A stretch of DNA of 64,000 nt from Cylicocyclus nassatus. Its lineage: Eukaryota; Nematoda; Chromadorea; Rhabditida; Strongylidae. The stretch spans positions 76,649,600-76,713,599 of the forward strand of contig CATQJL010000223.1 in assembly GCA_958299035.1 (NCBI GenBank), in the 5' to 3' direction. Positions 10,497 through 21,315 of the stretch are shown here, piece by piece. Below the pieces are notes generated by a model. The model searched no databases, had not been told where the DNA came from, and saw nothing but the letters and a program-made list of their open reading frames with translations. A program made the position numbers and the translations under genes. Every line of letters starts with the position of its first letter. Positions within the stretch are counted from its first letter, which is position 1.

Positions 10497-11930
10497 ATGT
10501 CCACTACCCCCATGTCCACTTCCTTGCCGCAACTTCTTAAAAAGAGGAAGCCTTCGTCTCCCCTCGTCACCAAAGCCCTTCCAATAATGCACGACCAAGC
10601 AGCTCAACTTCTAGAGCGTATTCATTCTATTGTTAGCGCAAAAGCCCCTGAAGTCATTCTTTTACTGGAAGAATTCGTCAGTAAGTTGCCTTCCTTATCC
10701 GGTAGTTTTATTGAAGCACGAAAGCGTGAGAGATCGGTCGTCATTTATGGGGTGCCTGAATGCGACCCCGATATGCCGGCGCTATCGCGTCAAAAGCATA
10801 CCGAGAACTTTGTCCTCGGTATGCTTAATACTCTAGATGTTGAGTCGCGACCCACGCAAATATTAGGTTGAAAACTAAGTTTTGCAACTGGTCTCATAAC
10901 TTCCCTCTCACTCGACATGGTGCACTCAAATTTTGCCACTGTGTTGGTTATTACGTAAACTACAAGTGCAGCTGCTGTCCTACCAAATTCTGACGTCGCA
11001 GTGAGGGTTACGGTAGGTGTATGGTATAAAGGGAAAAAATTCAGAGTTTGACGGATTTGGCTGAAACTTGGCATAGGGATGTTATCCGACATGCTGATCA
11101 CGAAAACCATAGTGAAATTGTGTGATAAGGACTTTTTTGTAGCATTACTGTAGGTGTACGATATGAGATCCCAAACTAAACAAGGAAAAATGCTTTGATT
11201 CAACAAATGAATATGATATTCGCGCTCGGCATGTCAAATAACCTTACTATGTAAAGTCTCGGCGGAATTTAGGCTTCGGACTCTTTAGTCATTGACGATC
11301 GTTCCAGCAGCTCCTGTGTACAACGACTCGTTCGACTTTGTGAGGACGCCAAATCTCGACATACCCCTAAATTTTGTTTCTTTCTTACTAGGCCAAAGGA
11401 GTCAACCTCCAGCAATAATGTAGACGAATCCGGATTACTGCGCATGGTCTAGGCTGCTAAAGGCTTCATTTTAGTTGGAACCCCAAAAATTCTCAAATTT
11501 TAATTTCAATTAGTTTTCGAAAAATGCCCAAAACTTTTCTATTTCGTTTTCAAAATTCAAACGGTTTGTGCGCACTTGTAGCACACATTACTCTCTACAT
11601 AATGCCAAAATTTGAGTGCGCCATGTTGAGTGAGAGGAAAGTTAGGAGACCAGTTGCAAAACTTAGTTTCCAGCCTAATATATAATATGGGGAGGGTTAG
11701 GGAGGGGAAACCCAGGCTTGTTAAATGTGTGTTTCCCAGCAAGTTTTTTTGCATAGACTTGCTCACTAAGTGTCGTCGATGAAAAAACAATTCGATCTAC
11801 AAGAACGTGTACGTGCGAAGATCGATGACACCTGAAGAAAGACAACACGACAAAGAGTTACGCAATGCCGCTAGAGAGCTAAACCAGAAAAAAGGTAAGC
11901 GAACGTATGTTGTCTATAAAGGGGGGGGGT
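10497..11930 (+). pseudogene. LINE ORF1-like protein, interrupted
   Basis: The first part (10497-10862) has a basic start, then a helical stretch (AAQLLERIHSIVSAKAPEV) and RERSVVIYGVPE, the typical opening of the RRM-like domain in CR1/L2 ORF1 proteins. The frame is cut by a fold-back element at 10863-11678. It resumes at about 11684 with MGRVREGKPRLVKCVF and, after a stop near 11778, VYVRRSMTPEERQHDKELR in a nearby frame. In this family ORF1 is an RNA-binding chaperone. Removing the insertion by eye rejoins the two halves of the domain, which supports the reading. Confidence 0.65.
10863..11678. mobile_element. Fold-back element inserted in LINE ORF1 (816 bp)
   Basis: TTAGGTTGAAAACTAAGTTT at 10863 mirrors AAACTTAGTTTCCAGCCTAA ending at 11678, TA on each side. 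Pairing extends through GCAACTGGTCTCATAACTT and the ACATGGTGCACTCAAATTTT block. The interior (11060-11160) contains CTGAAACTTGGCATAGGG..CATGCTGATCACGAAAACCATA, also found in the element at 37388-38308, so the two share internal sequence. Confidence 0.7.
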
Positions 11931-12006
11931 GATTAGGGCCTCTGACATCCACAACAGAAATGTGTCAAAAAACTGGTCTTGAAAAATTGTTACCTTTTTT
12001 AATGCT

Positions 12007-15000
12007 TGTAGTATAAAGAATAAGATAACTCACCTCCACCATTTCTTGTCCACCTCTAAGCCAGCACTTCTGCTCATTACTGAGACATGGCTGAGTTCAA
12101 ACCTAAGTGATGGAGAGTTAAGTGGAAATACTCTGTATGTGCTGCTTAGAAAGGATCGCAAGGGCAGAAAGGGTGGAGGTGTTTACGCTATGATACACAA
12201 TACAGTACTTTCTGAGGAGGTTAGCTTTTCAATGAAGTATTTGAGTGCAGGCATTACTTGTTTCGATTTTCTTTTAAATCCTCTTGTTCAAGGTGAGACT
12301 TATCGATTTATTTTGGTCTATCGACCGCCGCAAAGCAGTGCTAGCAGGATAACCTTCTTCTCTCTCTCTGATTTCTGATCTTGTTTCCTCTCGCAGAGTT
12401 AGGTCTGTATTGGCGGGTGATTTGAATCTTTCGATTGATTGGGCAAATAAAAGTGCCTCTAATGCCACAGGGTATAAACTCCTTTCCCCATTTGATGCTA
12501 ATGCCACTGTCAAGTACCCTGTAAGTATTGTCAAGTGCATATCCTGAATCATTTTGAACAGAGACAAAGAGTGTTCTACAGTACGCCTGATCCCTTGAAC
12601 TGTGCCCGTTACAAAGACATAAGCAAAAAATTAGACCATCATTCAAAAAGATATATGGGTTACAGGATAAGAAGATTAGCCAATAGCAAGTACACGAAAC
12701 ATCTAATTTCCTATATCAGATATAGAACGAAGTGTTCACCTGCCTTGCCGGTGCTTTTCGGCGACGATGGGTCAAAATACAGCACAGGCTTTAAGAAAGC
12801 TGAGGCTTTTGCAAAAATTTTGAGAGTACATTCACAAGACAAAATGAAACATTTGTTAACTTGAGTGAATTTACAAAGCAGAGTTTTGAGTTGCCTATCA
12901 TTACATCAGAAGTTGTTTTCAATATCTTAAAACGCTCAAGCCATCGCAATCGATCACGTTCGACGGGGTGCCGCAAATGTTTTTTCAAAATGTTTGCAGC
13001 ACAGCTTACTTTACCTTTGACACATATCTTCAATATTTCGCTAATGCCGGATGAGTTTCCCTTGGCTTAGAAAGCGGCAGTGGTTACCGATCCCCAAGGA
13101 GAAAAACTCTAATTTTATTTTGAATTATCGCCCGATTTTTGCATACTGCCAGCGCCACTGAAGGTATTAGAGAAGTTCATCAAAAAGAATTTGCTTGAGT
13201 GGGTTGATACTATTAAACTCATTCCCAGTGAGCAATATGGCTTTCTATCAGGCTCGTCTACCTGTACGCAACTGATAGATAGCACTCACCTTTGGAATAA
13301 GGCGTTGAGTCAAGGTAAAGGAGTTGATGTGGTTTACTTTGATTTCAGCAAAGCTTTTAATAATGTCTGCCATGGAAGCCTTTTAGCCAAACTTCACAGT
13401 ATAGGTATACGTGGTAGCTTCCTCGAATGGTTTCGCTCTTACCCAAGTGGTAGAAAAATGATAGTGCGTTTCTCTCAAGACTTCTCCTTTCCGAGGCAAT
13501 GTCCTTCTGGGGTACCCCAAGAAGGCATTCTCTCTTTTACTCTCTCTCTTATATACGTATGACCTTCCCTCCCTATTGAAAATTGATACAAGAATCTTTG
13601 TCCATGCGTATGCTGATGACATCAAGGTCACAGCTATTTATAGGGAGGATGATAAAACTGAAGTTCAAGCTGCGCTTAACGAGGCTGTTCAGCGCATGTT
13701 TGAATGGACGCGACGATGGCATCTGAAGGTGAACTTTCATAAAAGTCATCTTTTTCCTATCGGAAAGGACTGCTTGAAGATTGATAACCACGATCTCGGT
13801 ACCATGAGTGTTGTTGATGAAGTTCGTGACCTTGAAGTGCTAATATCAAAAGGTCTGAGCTTCAGCAATCATATTGAATCCATTGTAAGAAAAAGCTTGA
13901 GAGTGATGCACTTTCTATTTAGAAATATTAGGTCGTTCCGAAAGTAATGTCGCTTTTTTCAAATAAAATGCCACATTTCATGGAATCAAGATTTTCAAGA
14001 GATCTTAGGAGCATTCGATGCAGCATTTCATCCTCTTTCTAATGGTTTTAATTTCATTGCACAATTTTCATTGAGCTTGCGAAAAATTAACAAAATCTGC
14101 AACTCATGCTTTTTGTCATGGTCAAGTTCGGCAATTTTTTAAAATTTTTGTACCTATTCTCCGAAGAAGTACAAGTGGCAGGTAGATAGAGAAAACCCTA
14201 TAGGACACAGAATAAATTTTTCTTTTCCTTAGCTTGCTTCCTAGAGTTTCTGGAATCAGTTTTAAAATGCCATCAAATTCCATATTTGGTCAACTCAAAC
14301 CTCACAGAACAGCAACCGGCAAGCAATTCGGGTGTCATTCGACGCAGCTTTTTCTCCTCTTTTTACCAGTTGTTTTTGGTTTTCGATTCATCAAGTTTTC
14401 CAAGATAACATCATCATAATTCAGGTTTTCTAGGGCGCCTCCGGCTGTACCCGGCATTTTCGAAAGTTGCTAATCTGAAGCGGTAAACGCTCATTTGCTT
14501 TGTAAAATTAGTGTAAGACCATAATCTATTTTTGTAAGTTTCAAAATCCAACGATTTCTTGGTGTTTGATGCATTTGTGTCTGAGACGAGCCTGCTAAAA
14601 TTCGGTGGTTCCATCAAAAATTCTATACAGAAATTATGACGAGCTCTGAAAAGTAGAAAAAAGTTGTGCTGTTTCCCGTAGGGTTTGCTCTATCTATACA
14701 TAACTTGGACTCCTTCCGAGGGTTGTTATAAAAATTTAGAAAAATTGTGAAACTTGGTTTTCTCAAAAAGCACCGGTCGCAGATTTCGATACATTTTCGA
14801 GAGGTTATTGAATTTTGTGCAGTGATTATATAATATTTAGAAAGAGAATGAAATGCTGCATCAACTGCTACCAGAAACTCTTACACATCTTTGTTCCACG
14901 AAATGTGGCGTACGTTTGAAAAAAGCGACATTACTTTCGGAACGACCTAATATATACAGTAATGATGCGTCTCTTTGGATTAAGCTTTATAAAATGTTCA

Positions 15001-15194
15001 TTCTACCCTTAATTGAGTATTGCAGTTCTATTTGGTGTCCATATCTCTCTAAAGATATAGAAAAAATTGAAAGCATACAAATGACGTTTACCAGAGTACT
15101 ATACTATCGTGCTTTTCCGGATGAAAATTATCCGCAAAGCCTCCCTTCGTATTGCACCCGTCTGCAAAAGCTTAACTTAAAAAGTTTGTTATGA
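12007..15194 (+). pseudogene. LINE ORF2: endonuclease and reverse transcriptase, broken
   Basis: Endonuclease motifs: LLLITETWLSSNLSDGEL, RKGGGVYAMI, VYRPPQ (12046-12378), then LAGDLNLSIDW after a frameshift near 12366. Linker at 12535-12864 ends FKKAEAFAKIL. RT: GFLSGSSTCTQLID, motif A VVYFDFSKAFNNV (13330-13370), motif B SGVPQEGIL (13507), a frameshift near 13555 where about two bases are missing before DLPSL, motif C AYADDIK (13610). The tail after the inserted element reads ILPLIEYCSSIWCPYL (14999-15046), the usual LINE C-terminal block. The protein would nick DNA and copy its RNA there; this copy cannot. Confidence 0.75.
13928..14950. mobile_element. Palindromic mariner-type element inserted in LINE ORF2 (1,023 bp)
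   Basis: TTAGGTCGTTCCGAAAGTAA at 13928 mirrors TTACTTTCGGAACGACCTAA ending at 14950, with a TA duplication (13926-13927, 14951-14952). The arms pair over most of their length. Joining the LINE across one TA restores an uninterrupted reading through the insertion point. It belongs to the same family as 58766-59762 and, more distantly, 62358-63370. Confidence 0.75.
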
Positions 15195-15250
15195 GAATTG
15201 ATAGACATCTTGTTAAATAATGGATAAATAGAGAATTTTTCGCAGATTAT

Positions 15251-16526
15251 TTTGTAACATAAAAGAGCCCATAGGATCTGCGCTGCCGAGAGATTTTCTT
15301 GACCGAACAAAAAATAAGCCACTTTTTGACCTCGCTTCAGCGCATGTGTGCATGCCTATTTACGAATTTTGAAAATTTTACAATTGAAGTGAGCGCCGAA
15401 AAGAAATTGGTGGATGGGCCTTGCTAGCCCTTGCTTTACCCTAGCATCTCCAGCTTTGAAGCCGTCGATTACTTCTATTCGCAGAAAGTTATTGCTTGTG
15501 AAACATCTATACAGAAAATTAATGTTTGACAATAGATTCCACTAGCGAAACGTTTCCTTCAGGAAATTGAACTTATGCGTATGCTAGCCTGTCACACGCT
15601 TATTCCGCAGCCAATTCAAAAACTTGACCTTAAAGGCGCATTGTGGAGATTTCCTGGCAACAACATTTCTCTAGGGTGAGAACGTACCTCGGCCACTTGG
15701 AGATTTTGGGTGTGAAATCTCCTTACACTAAGAAATTTATTAAAATATGATATGCTTTAGAAAGCGCAGGAAAAGCACTTTCTAATGATACCAACAATAC
15801 CGCATAAGAGATGAAATTCTCTTAGAACAGCTGCTTCAAACATAAGGCAAAAGAATTCGGACAGAACTTGTGCAGCAACCTAATACATCTTCTTCCTTGC
15901 CACATCTTTTCATCGGTGACATGCTTGAGAGTTTGACTTGTTCTCCATAGTTCGTAGTTGTTTCTTCTTGGTTTTTTTTTCAGGTCCCTCTTCTCGGCTG
16001 CCTCTTGTTGTGTCGTCCAATACTTGTTAACAACGCATGATCGAATTCCAACTTCTCTTTTTAGAAACTGCCTTTGATAATGTGACGATAGACGCCGTTC
16101 TTTCGCTTGATTTTTTGTTTGATGATGTTTCAGTCAGTTCGATTGGAGACTTTGCCACATTCTGGGTCTATTTGCTCCTCCTAGTTCCTCTATTTGCTAC
16201 TACAATCTAAATTGGAAATCAAAATCTAATTGATCATTTCTTTTACAAGATATCTTCCTTCCTTCGATGGGTGACTTGCTTGTGAAATGACGGTTTTCTT
16301 CCTTGCACTCTGAACTTTTGTTTCATACCACGTTCCATATCTCTTGCTGACAACGTTTCAATAAAAATTCAGTCTAAAACCCGCTAAACTACAATAATTC
16401 TAACACATCTCGAATGATCTCCTACAATAACACATTGTTGATAGCTCCTATCTATATACCGATCTGCATTTCGTTCATAACGCAGAGAAATGAAGGAAAG
16501 AAGCAACTCCTGTATGTATGTATGCG
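15251..16526. other. No gene seen
   Basis: AT-rich sequence with stop codons in all frames. Short T-rich stretches recur around 15890-16360. I see no domain, terminal repeat or RNA gene. Confidence 0.4.
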
Positions 16527-18020
16527 AAAAAATGATTAGATTGCATGTGGTGATAGAGCTCGCCAAGAACTACAACCCACACATTGCGCTTTTTGGAAAA
16601 CATGTACTATAAAAGTTTCAAAAATCTTTTTCTAAAAAAATTCCGAAAATGGCTGCGTCACAATGTCGCGGACAATAATGAACGCGAAAATTTTCTGTCA
16701 GGTCTTTTCTTGGAGCAAAAACAGAACTTAATGAACGGGTAAGCATACTATATCGTAGAGCTCATCGAGGGCAATAATCGGGTAATCCCTTCCAAAAAAA
16801 CCCAAGCTTGAATTTTGTTTTGTTTTTTTTTCAAAAATTATTTTCAATTCCCTTCTTCAAGCCAAATTTCTTCACATGGAAATCTATTCAAGGCTTTCCA
16901 ACAAGGCTGTTCGGGTAAAATGGATTCTTTTTACCATGCTCTATGCTTTGAACGTGCACTGGTGAGTTTCTTGGCTATAAATGACTCTTGACAGTTTGTG
17001 AACATGACCCCACCTGCACCTAACCACTGAGTTGCACCGCATTGCAGGGTTGTAGCTTGGCCAGCAATCATTCTACGAGCTCGCAAGTAGGCTCATTCGA
17101 AAGAGCGTGACTTCTTGGATACAATGGTATACAAAAGAGTTGGGTATGAGAAACAGCAGAGATTTGGCGGATGGGGAGACAAAGACAAAGCGCAGCTTCA
17201 GTGGTAGGCTAAGAATTTTTCAGTTAAAGTTGAGCAAAGCTTCTTTCGCCACCAGTTTCATCCTGGAAGTTCAAAACCGTCAATTTTCTTGTAATAGAAC
17301 CATTTCGGAGCTCTAAGGCTGTTCTGGTGTTGATAGGAGCCTTCACTCCCTTCACCTCTAAGGCTGCGCTATGTCACCCCATCCGCCAAATCTTTGCTGT
17401 TTCTCATACCCAACTCTTTTGTATACCATCGTATCCACGAAGTCACGCTCTTTCGAATGAGATTTGCAGGCTCGTGGAATGACTGCCGGCTGAGATACAA
17501 GCCTGCAAAGCGGTGCAAGTCAGCGGTGAGGTGCAGGTGGGGTCATGTGCACGCGCTGTCAAGAGTCATTTCCAGCCAAGAAACTCACCAGTGCAAGTTC
17601 GAGAGATGGCAAAGAGCATCCATTTTATCCGAACAGCCTTGTTGGAATGCCTTGAATAGATTTCCATGTGAAGAAATTTGGCTAGAAGAAGGATATCAAA
17701 AATTATTTTTTTAAAAAACAAAACAAAATTCAAGCTTGGGTTTTTTGGAAGGAACCATTACCCGATTATTGCCCTCGATGAGCTCTACGATATAGTATGC
17801 TTACCTGTCCGGATAACTTCTGCTTTTGCTCCAAGAAAAGACCTAACAGAAGATTTTCGCGTTCGAAGAATTATTTTCCGCGACATTGTGACGCGACCAT
17901 TTTCGGACTTTTTTAGAAAAAGATTTTTAAAACTTTTATAATACATGTTTTCCAGAAAGCGCAATGTGTGAGTTGTAGCTCTTGGCGAGCTCTATCACCA
18001 CATGCAATCCAATCACTTTT
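16527..18020. mobile_element. Large fold-back element, about 1.5 kb
   Basis: The outer blocks AAATGATTAGATTGCATGTG and CACATGCAATCCAATCACTTTT pair. Pairing runs inward through GATAGAGCTCGCCAAGA, GCGCTTTtTGGAAAACATGT and TGCGTCACAATGTCGCGGA, down to GGCGGATGGGGaGACA / TGTCACCCCATCCGCC around 17170 and 17373. The arms are about 650 bases with an unpaired centre near 17200-17350. No transposase is visible and the internal open frames are antiparallel shadows. Confidence 0.65.
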
Positions 18021-18110
18021 TCATCTTCGTTTTCCATCCGAAAATGAGCGATGAAAAAAAGAAGGCGGCTTGTCAGCAACTTCTTGGCGGTCAGTGTATG
18101 TATGTATCAG

Positions 18111-18200
18111 TGGCGTACCCAGGATTTCCGCTCGGGAAGGGGGGCGGCAAAAATTTTTTCGAAAAGGTACGTGGCGTCAGCCACGCCCCAAAAAATTTTT
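18111..18200 (+). repeat. Dispersed 'GTGGCG..GGGGGGCA' repeat, copy 1
   Basis: CAGTGGCGTACCCAGGATTTC, a run of G, then GGCAAAAATTTTTTCGAAAA and GTACGTGGCGTC. The reverse complement of 43526-43717 shares the same ordered blocks. Short G-rich repeats with this start are common dispersed repeats in invertebrate genomes; whether it is a SINE or a MITE end is not clear. Confidence 0.45.
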
Positions 18201-19607
18201 TAAGGCTAATTTAAATTTTTAAAAACTTTCAATAATTATTTCAATTATTTACAACTATAAACAAGTCATTTGCACATTTTTATAAGAGCTCTCGATAATG
18301 TGTAAGAGGCGTATTTATTAACTACCATTTGAATTTCTATAAACAAAAAATTTAGCGGTATGAAACCAAAGCTCAGAATTTTCTCAATTCTACACTCATC
18401 TTTCATATTCTACTCTCTTTTCAGAGGTGTCTCTTTTTTGAATGGCGCATTACAATTGTGTAATGTACTTATATAAATGTAAATATAAATTTCCGGCGCT
18501 TCTAGCAACATCAGATTTCCGTCTGACTGAACGAACCATGCACGCATTCATGTCTTTCACCATTTTACCCTAAACATGCTACACCTACTGAAAATTCAAA
18601 TAATTCAAATATGCCGTCGTTAGTGAAAGAGCGTTTTTTCGAGACCGATATGCATTCAGGTTTGTGTACTATCTTGATGAGTAACAGCAATCTCATTATA
18701 AAAAGTTGTTTCAGCAGCTCAAGAATGAAATTGAGTCCTTTGTTTATGCAAGATGTGTACCGCACATTCCAACATGCACGTACACATTTATTGACAATGT
18801 CTCGAGGCAACAGGGTCACGAGCGTATCTAACAGAAAATCAATAAATAGTCCAAAATTACATTTTGTACACTGAAAAGAAGCAGGATGAAGCTTTTGAAT
18901 TAGATACTTGATTATCCTCTTGAATGTATGAATCAAGCAAGTGAGAAATCACATTTGCACAAAAGATGACTTAGTGTTGCAGGTAGTAGTGGAAAATAGA
19001 AAATTAGCCGAGAAGGGTAGTCCATTGGTCTCTCTTTGCAGAACCACATCGCATAACTTGAATCGGTGCTCCCACATTTCCCGGCATTCATAGTATTTGA
19101 AGATTAAACCCAAAAACGAGACCGATTTGTCGAAGTAAAGGCTAATTTGAAATCTCAACCAAATACACACTTTGCGAGCTTATTTCTAAAACATCTGTTT
19201 GAGTATGTAATGCACTAAAAATAGTGACTCCGCTCTAAATCATCTCTTCTCAGCCTGGTCTTTTTTCTAGCAAGACATTTTTACTGCCCACATTTTTTTA
19301 TACAACCACAGGCGAAAAGAGGATGTATGGCTATCAAGAATATCTTTAGAAACATTACAATTTCTTTGCCCCCAATTTCTTTTCCATGCAACTCCTTATC
19401 AGCAGCAACGCTTAACAAAATCACCGAATGTATAGACAAACATAGTATCTAGGCCAAGCAGTGAATTAATACCACAAGTCTTCAGTCACCTCATTAACCC
19501 TCAAATATTCGGCATGGATCTTTTGACTAAACAAAATTCGAACTCATACCGCTTGCCACATATAGGGAAGAGTCCCAAGTCCCGTCGGCAGTTCAGAATG
19601 AGTTTTA
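18201..19607. other. No gene seen
   Basis: AT-rich. Two overlapping open frames of about 87 and 123 codons on opposite strands (18565-18936) show no recognisable domain or start context. I do not call them genes. Confidence 0.35.
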
Positions 19608-20205
19608 TTAGGTCGGTACGGAAGTTAGTTCGCACAATATTCAAAAATTCATAATTTCTGATTTTCCAACAGATTCGACCGCTTTTTGTGAAGGAGTAAT
19701 TTGCTCTCCATAGCGATATTTTTGCGGCTTATTAACAGTCGTCTGACGCATAGATAGCGGTAGAAGAAAGTTACTCAAATTTCTAATTTTCTGTGTAGAA
19801 CATTGAAAATTTCTATGAAAAGGATTCTCGAACAAGCAGCACGAAAGGGCGGCTGTGATTTATTTTGGCATTTTCTTTTCCGTAAGCCATAACTTTTGAC
19901 AGAGACGTTCAAATCGGCACAAGCTTTGCACAGTTAGATAGAATAGGTGATAGACTTATACACAGATTGCTCCAATTTATACTGCATGTTTCAGATTTTT
20001 TATAACCCTATGCAGAAAATTCGAGATTTGAGTAATTTTCTACTACGCTGCTATCTATACAGTAGATGACTATTAGTAAGCCGCCAAAACATCGTTATGA
20101 AGAGCAAATTACTCTTTCAACAAAAACAAAACCAGTCAAATTGGTTGAAAAAATCGGAAGTCATGAATTTTTGCATATGTGCGACGAACGTTTGGGACTC
20201 CTAGT
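19608..20205. mobile_element. Degenerate fold-back element, about 600 bp
   Basis: TTAGGTCGGTACGGAAGTTAGTTCGCACA at the left pairs loosely with TGTGCGACGAACGTTTGGGACTCCTAG at the right. The inner blocks GAGTAATTTGCTCTCCATAGCGAT and ATCGTTATGAAGAGCAAATTACTC pair better. It is older than the GGTCGTTCCGAAAG copies, judging by the divergence of its arms. Confidence 0.5.
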
Positions 20206-21240
20206 ATTTTCACCGAAAAGATCAATTCTGACGACCTTTGCGGAAGTCGAAACTGGTTTTTAATTGACATTTTAAGTGGAATTCCATGCTTCAAAGTGAA
20301 ACTACATTACTGCCAAGAACTACTATACGTCATCGACCTTACGAAGCTATTCATGAGGTTTCGTGAGGGAAAGGTTACACGAAGCACTCATATACATCAG
20401 CAAAAAAAATACTTTCCAGTGGATATTGCGGATCAGAGCTAGCGATGTTTTGCGAAATTTTACGACTTTTGTAGTGAAGCGGAGATAAAATCAATTTGAA
20501 AGGCTTTGCAACACTTTGTGCCATTTCGATGAATGCAAATGTTGTAGGGGAGAACATCCGGAAATATTCGGAAATGTGGTTGATCGCGCAATATACGGGT
20601 TTTTTTTTTGAAAATTCCACATTCACAAAGCACAATCATAGCCAGAAGTACATTGATCTTCATTCCTCAGCAGTCATTTGTGTGATAACATTATCTTTTT
20701 GAACCTGCGTCACCGGCAAACTCACGCCACGTTGCTTTCCCACTTCTCGTCTCTGTCCACTTCCTCATCGTTTTACAATGTTTCCATGATTATAATAGTA
20801 CTTGACAACATCTTGATTACAGACGGTGCAGATGAACAAAGCACTGCTTTGGGAACTAGCGTAACTGATTTATTATATCCTTTTCACTCTTCTGCAGTTT
20901 TGCGTTGAGTGGAGATTCCTCAACATGGCGGTATTACGCCATGCTTGTACAGCATGATATTAGCAGAATAACTGATTAATTACTCTTGAGATTATTTTTG
21001 GTGTAAAGCTATCGAGTAGCGATGTTGATGAACGTGCACTGCGTTTTATAGTTGACTCATTGAAGCAATATATGGGACTACACAACGTGCACATAAAGCT
21101 ACGACACCTCAGCTTTTATCCTCTTCCTTTTTGCCTCAAGCCTATAGAGTGCAGATCATTACTCCTCCGATTTACTGCGTTCAGATGTGTTCAAATCACT
21201 GCTTTGCATGTAGGCAATTTTTTTGGATGAAGACGTAAGA
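20206..21240. other. No gene seen
   Basis: Opposing open frames of 60-90 codons occur around 20375-20700 without a recognisable family. No terminal repeats were found. Confidence 0.35.
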
Positions 21241-21244
21241 AAAA

Positions 21245-21315
21245 CGAGTAGCATAATGGTGTGAGGCACAGCTGTGACATGTCGGACTCGGGTTTAATTC
21301 CGCCTCTGTGCCAAC
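21245..21315 (+). ncRNA. tRNA-derived SINE head (pol III A and B boxes), candidate
   Basis: TAGCATAATGG (21249-21259) fits an RNA polymerase III A box, and GGTTTAATTCC (21291-21301) fits a B box with one C-to-T change. The spacing, about 31 bases, is that of a tRNA gene. The flank GAGGCACAGctg and CGCCTCTGTGCC could form the acceptor-like pairing. The full cloverleaf is not convincing, so it is more likely a SINE head than a tRNA gene. CCGCCTCTGTGCCAA recurs at 10027. Confidence 0.4.

Larger units (their letters stand above)
10497..15250 (+). mobile_element. CR1/L2-like LINE, broken and twice interrupted
   Basis: The order is as expected for a non-LTR retrotransposon: ORF1-like region (10497-11930), apurinic endonuclease (12007-12480), linker, reverse transcriptase (12860-13926) and a C-terminal tail (14953-15194). 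Two fold-back elements sit inside, at 10863-11678 and 13928-14950, each at a TA. Multiple frameshifts make it inactive. The clade is inferred from the YFDFSKAF, SGVPQEGIL and YADD blocks. Confidence 0.75.

Noticed and set aside
16527..18020. Protein-coding frames at 17107-17941
   Set aside because: They lie in a palindrome and appear as mirrored frames on both strands with no domain.
18565..18936. A 123-codon minus-strand frame
   Set aside because: Hydrophobic and AT-rich in composition, opposed by another frame, with no recognised motif.
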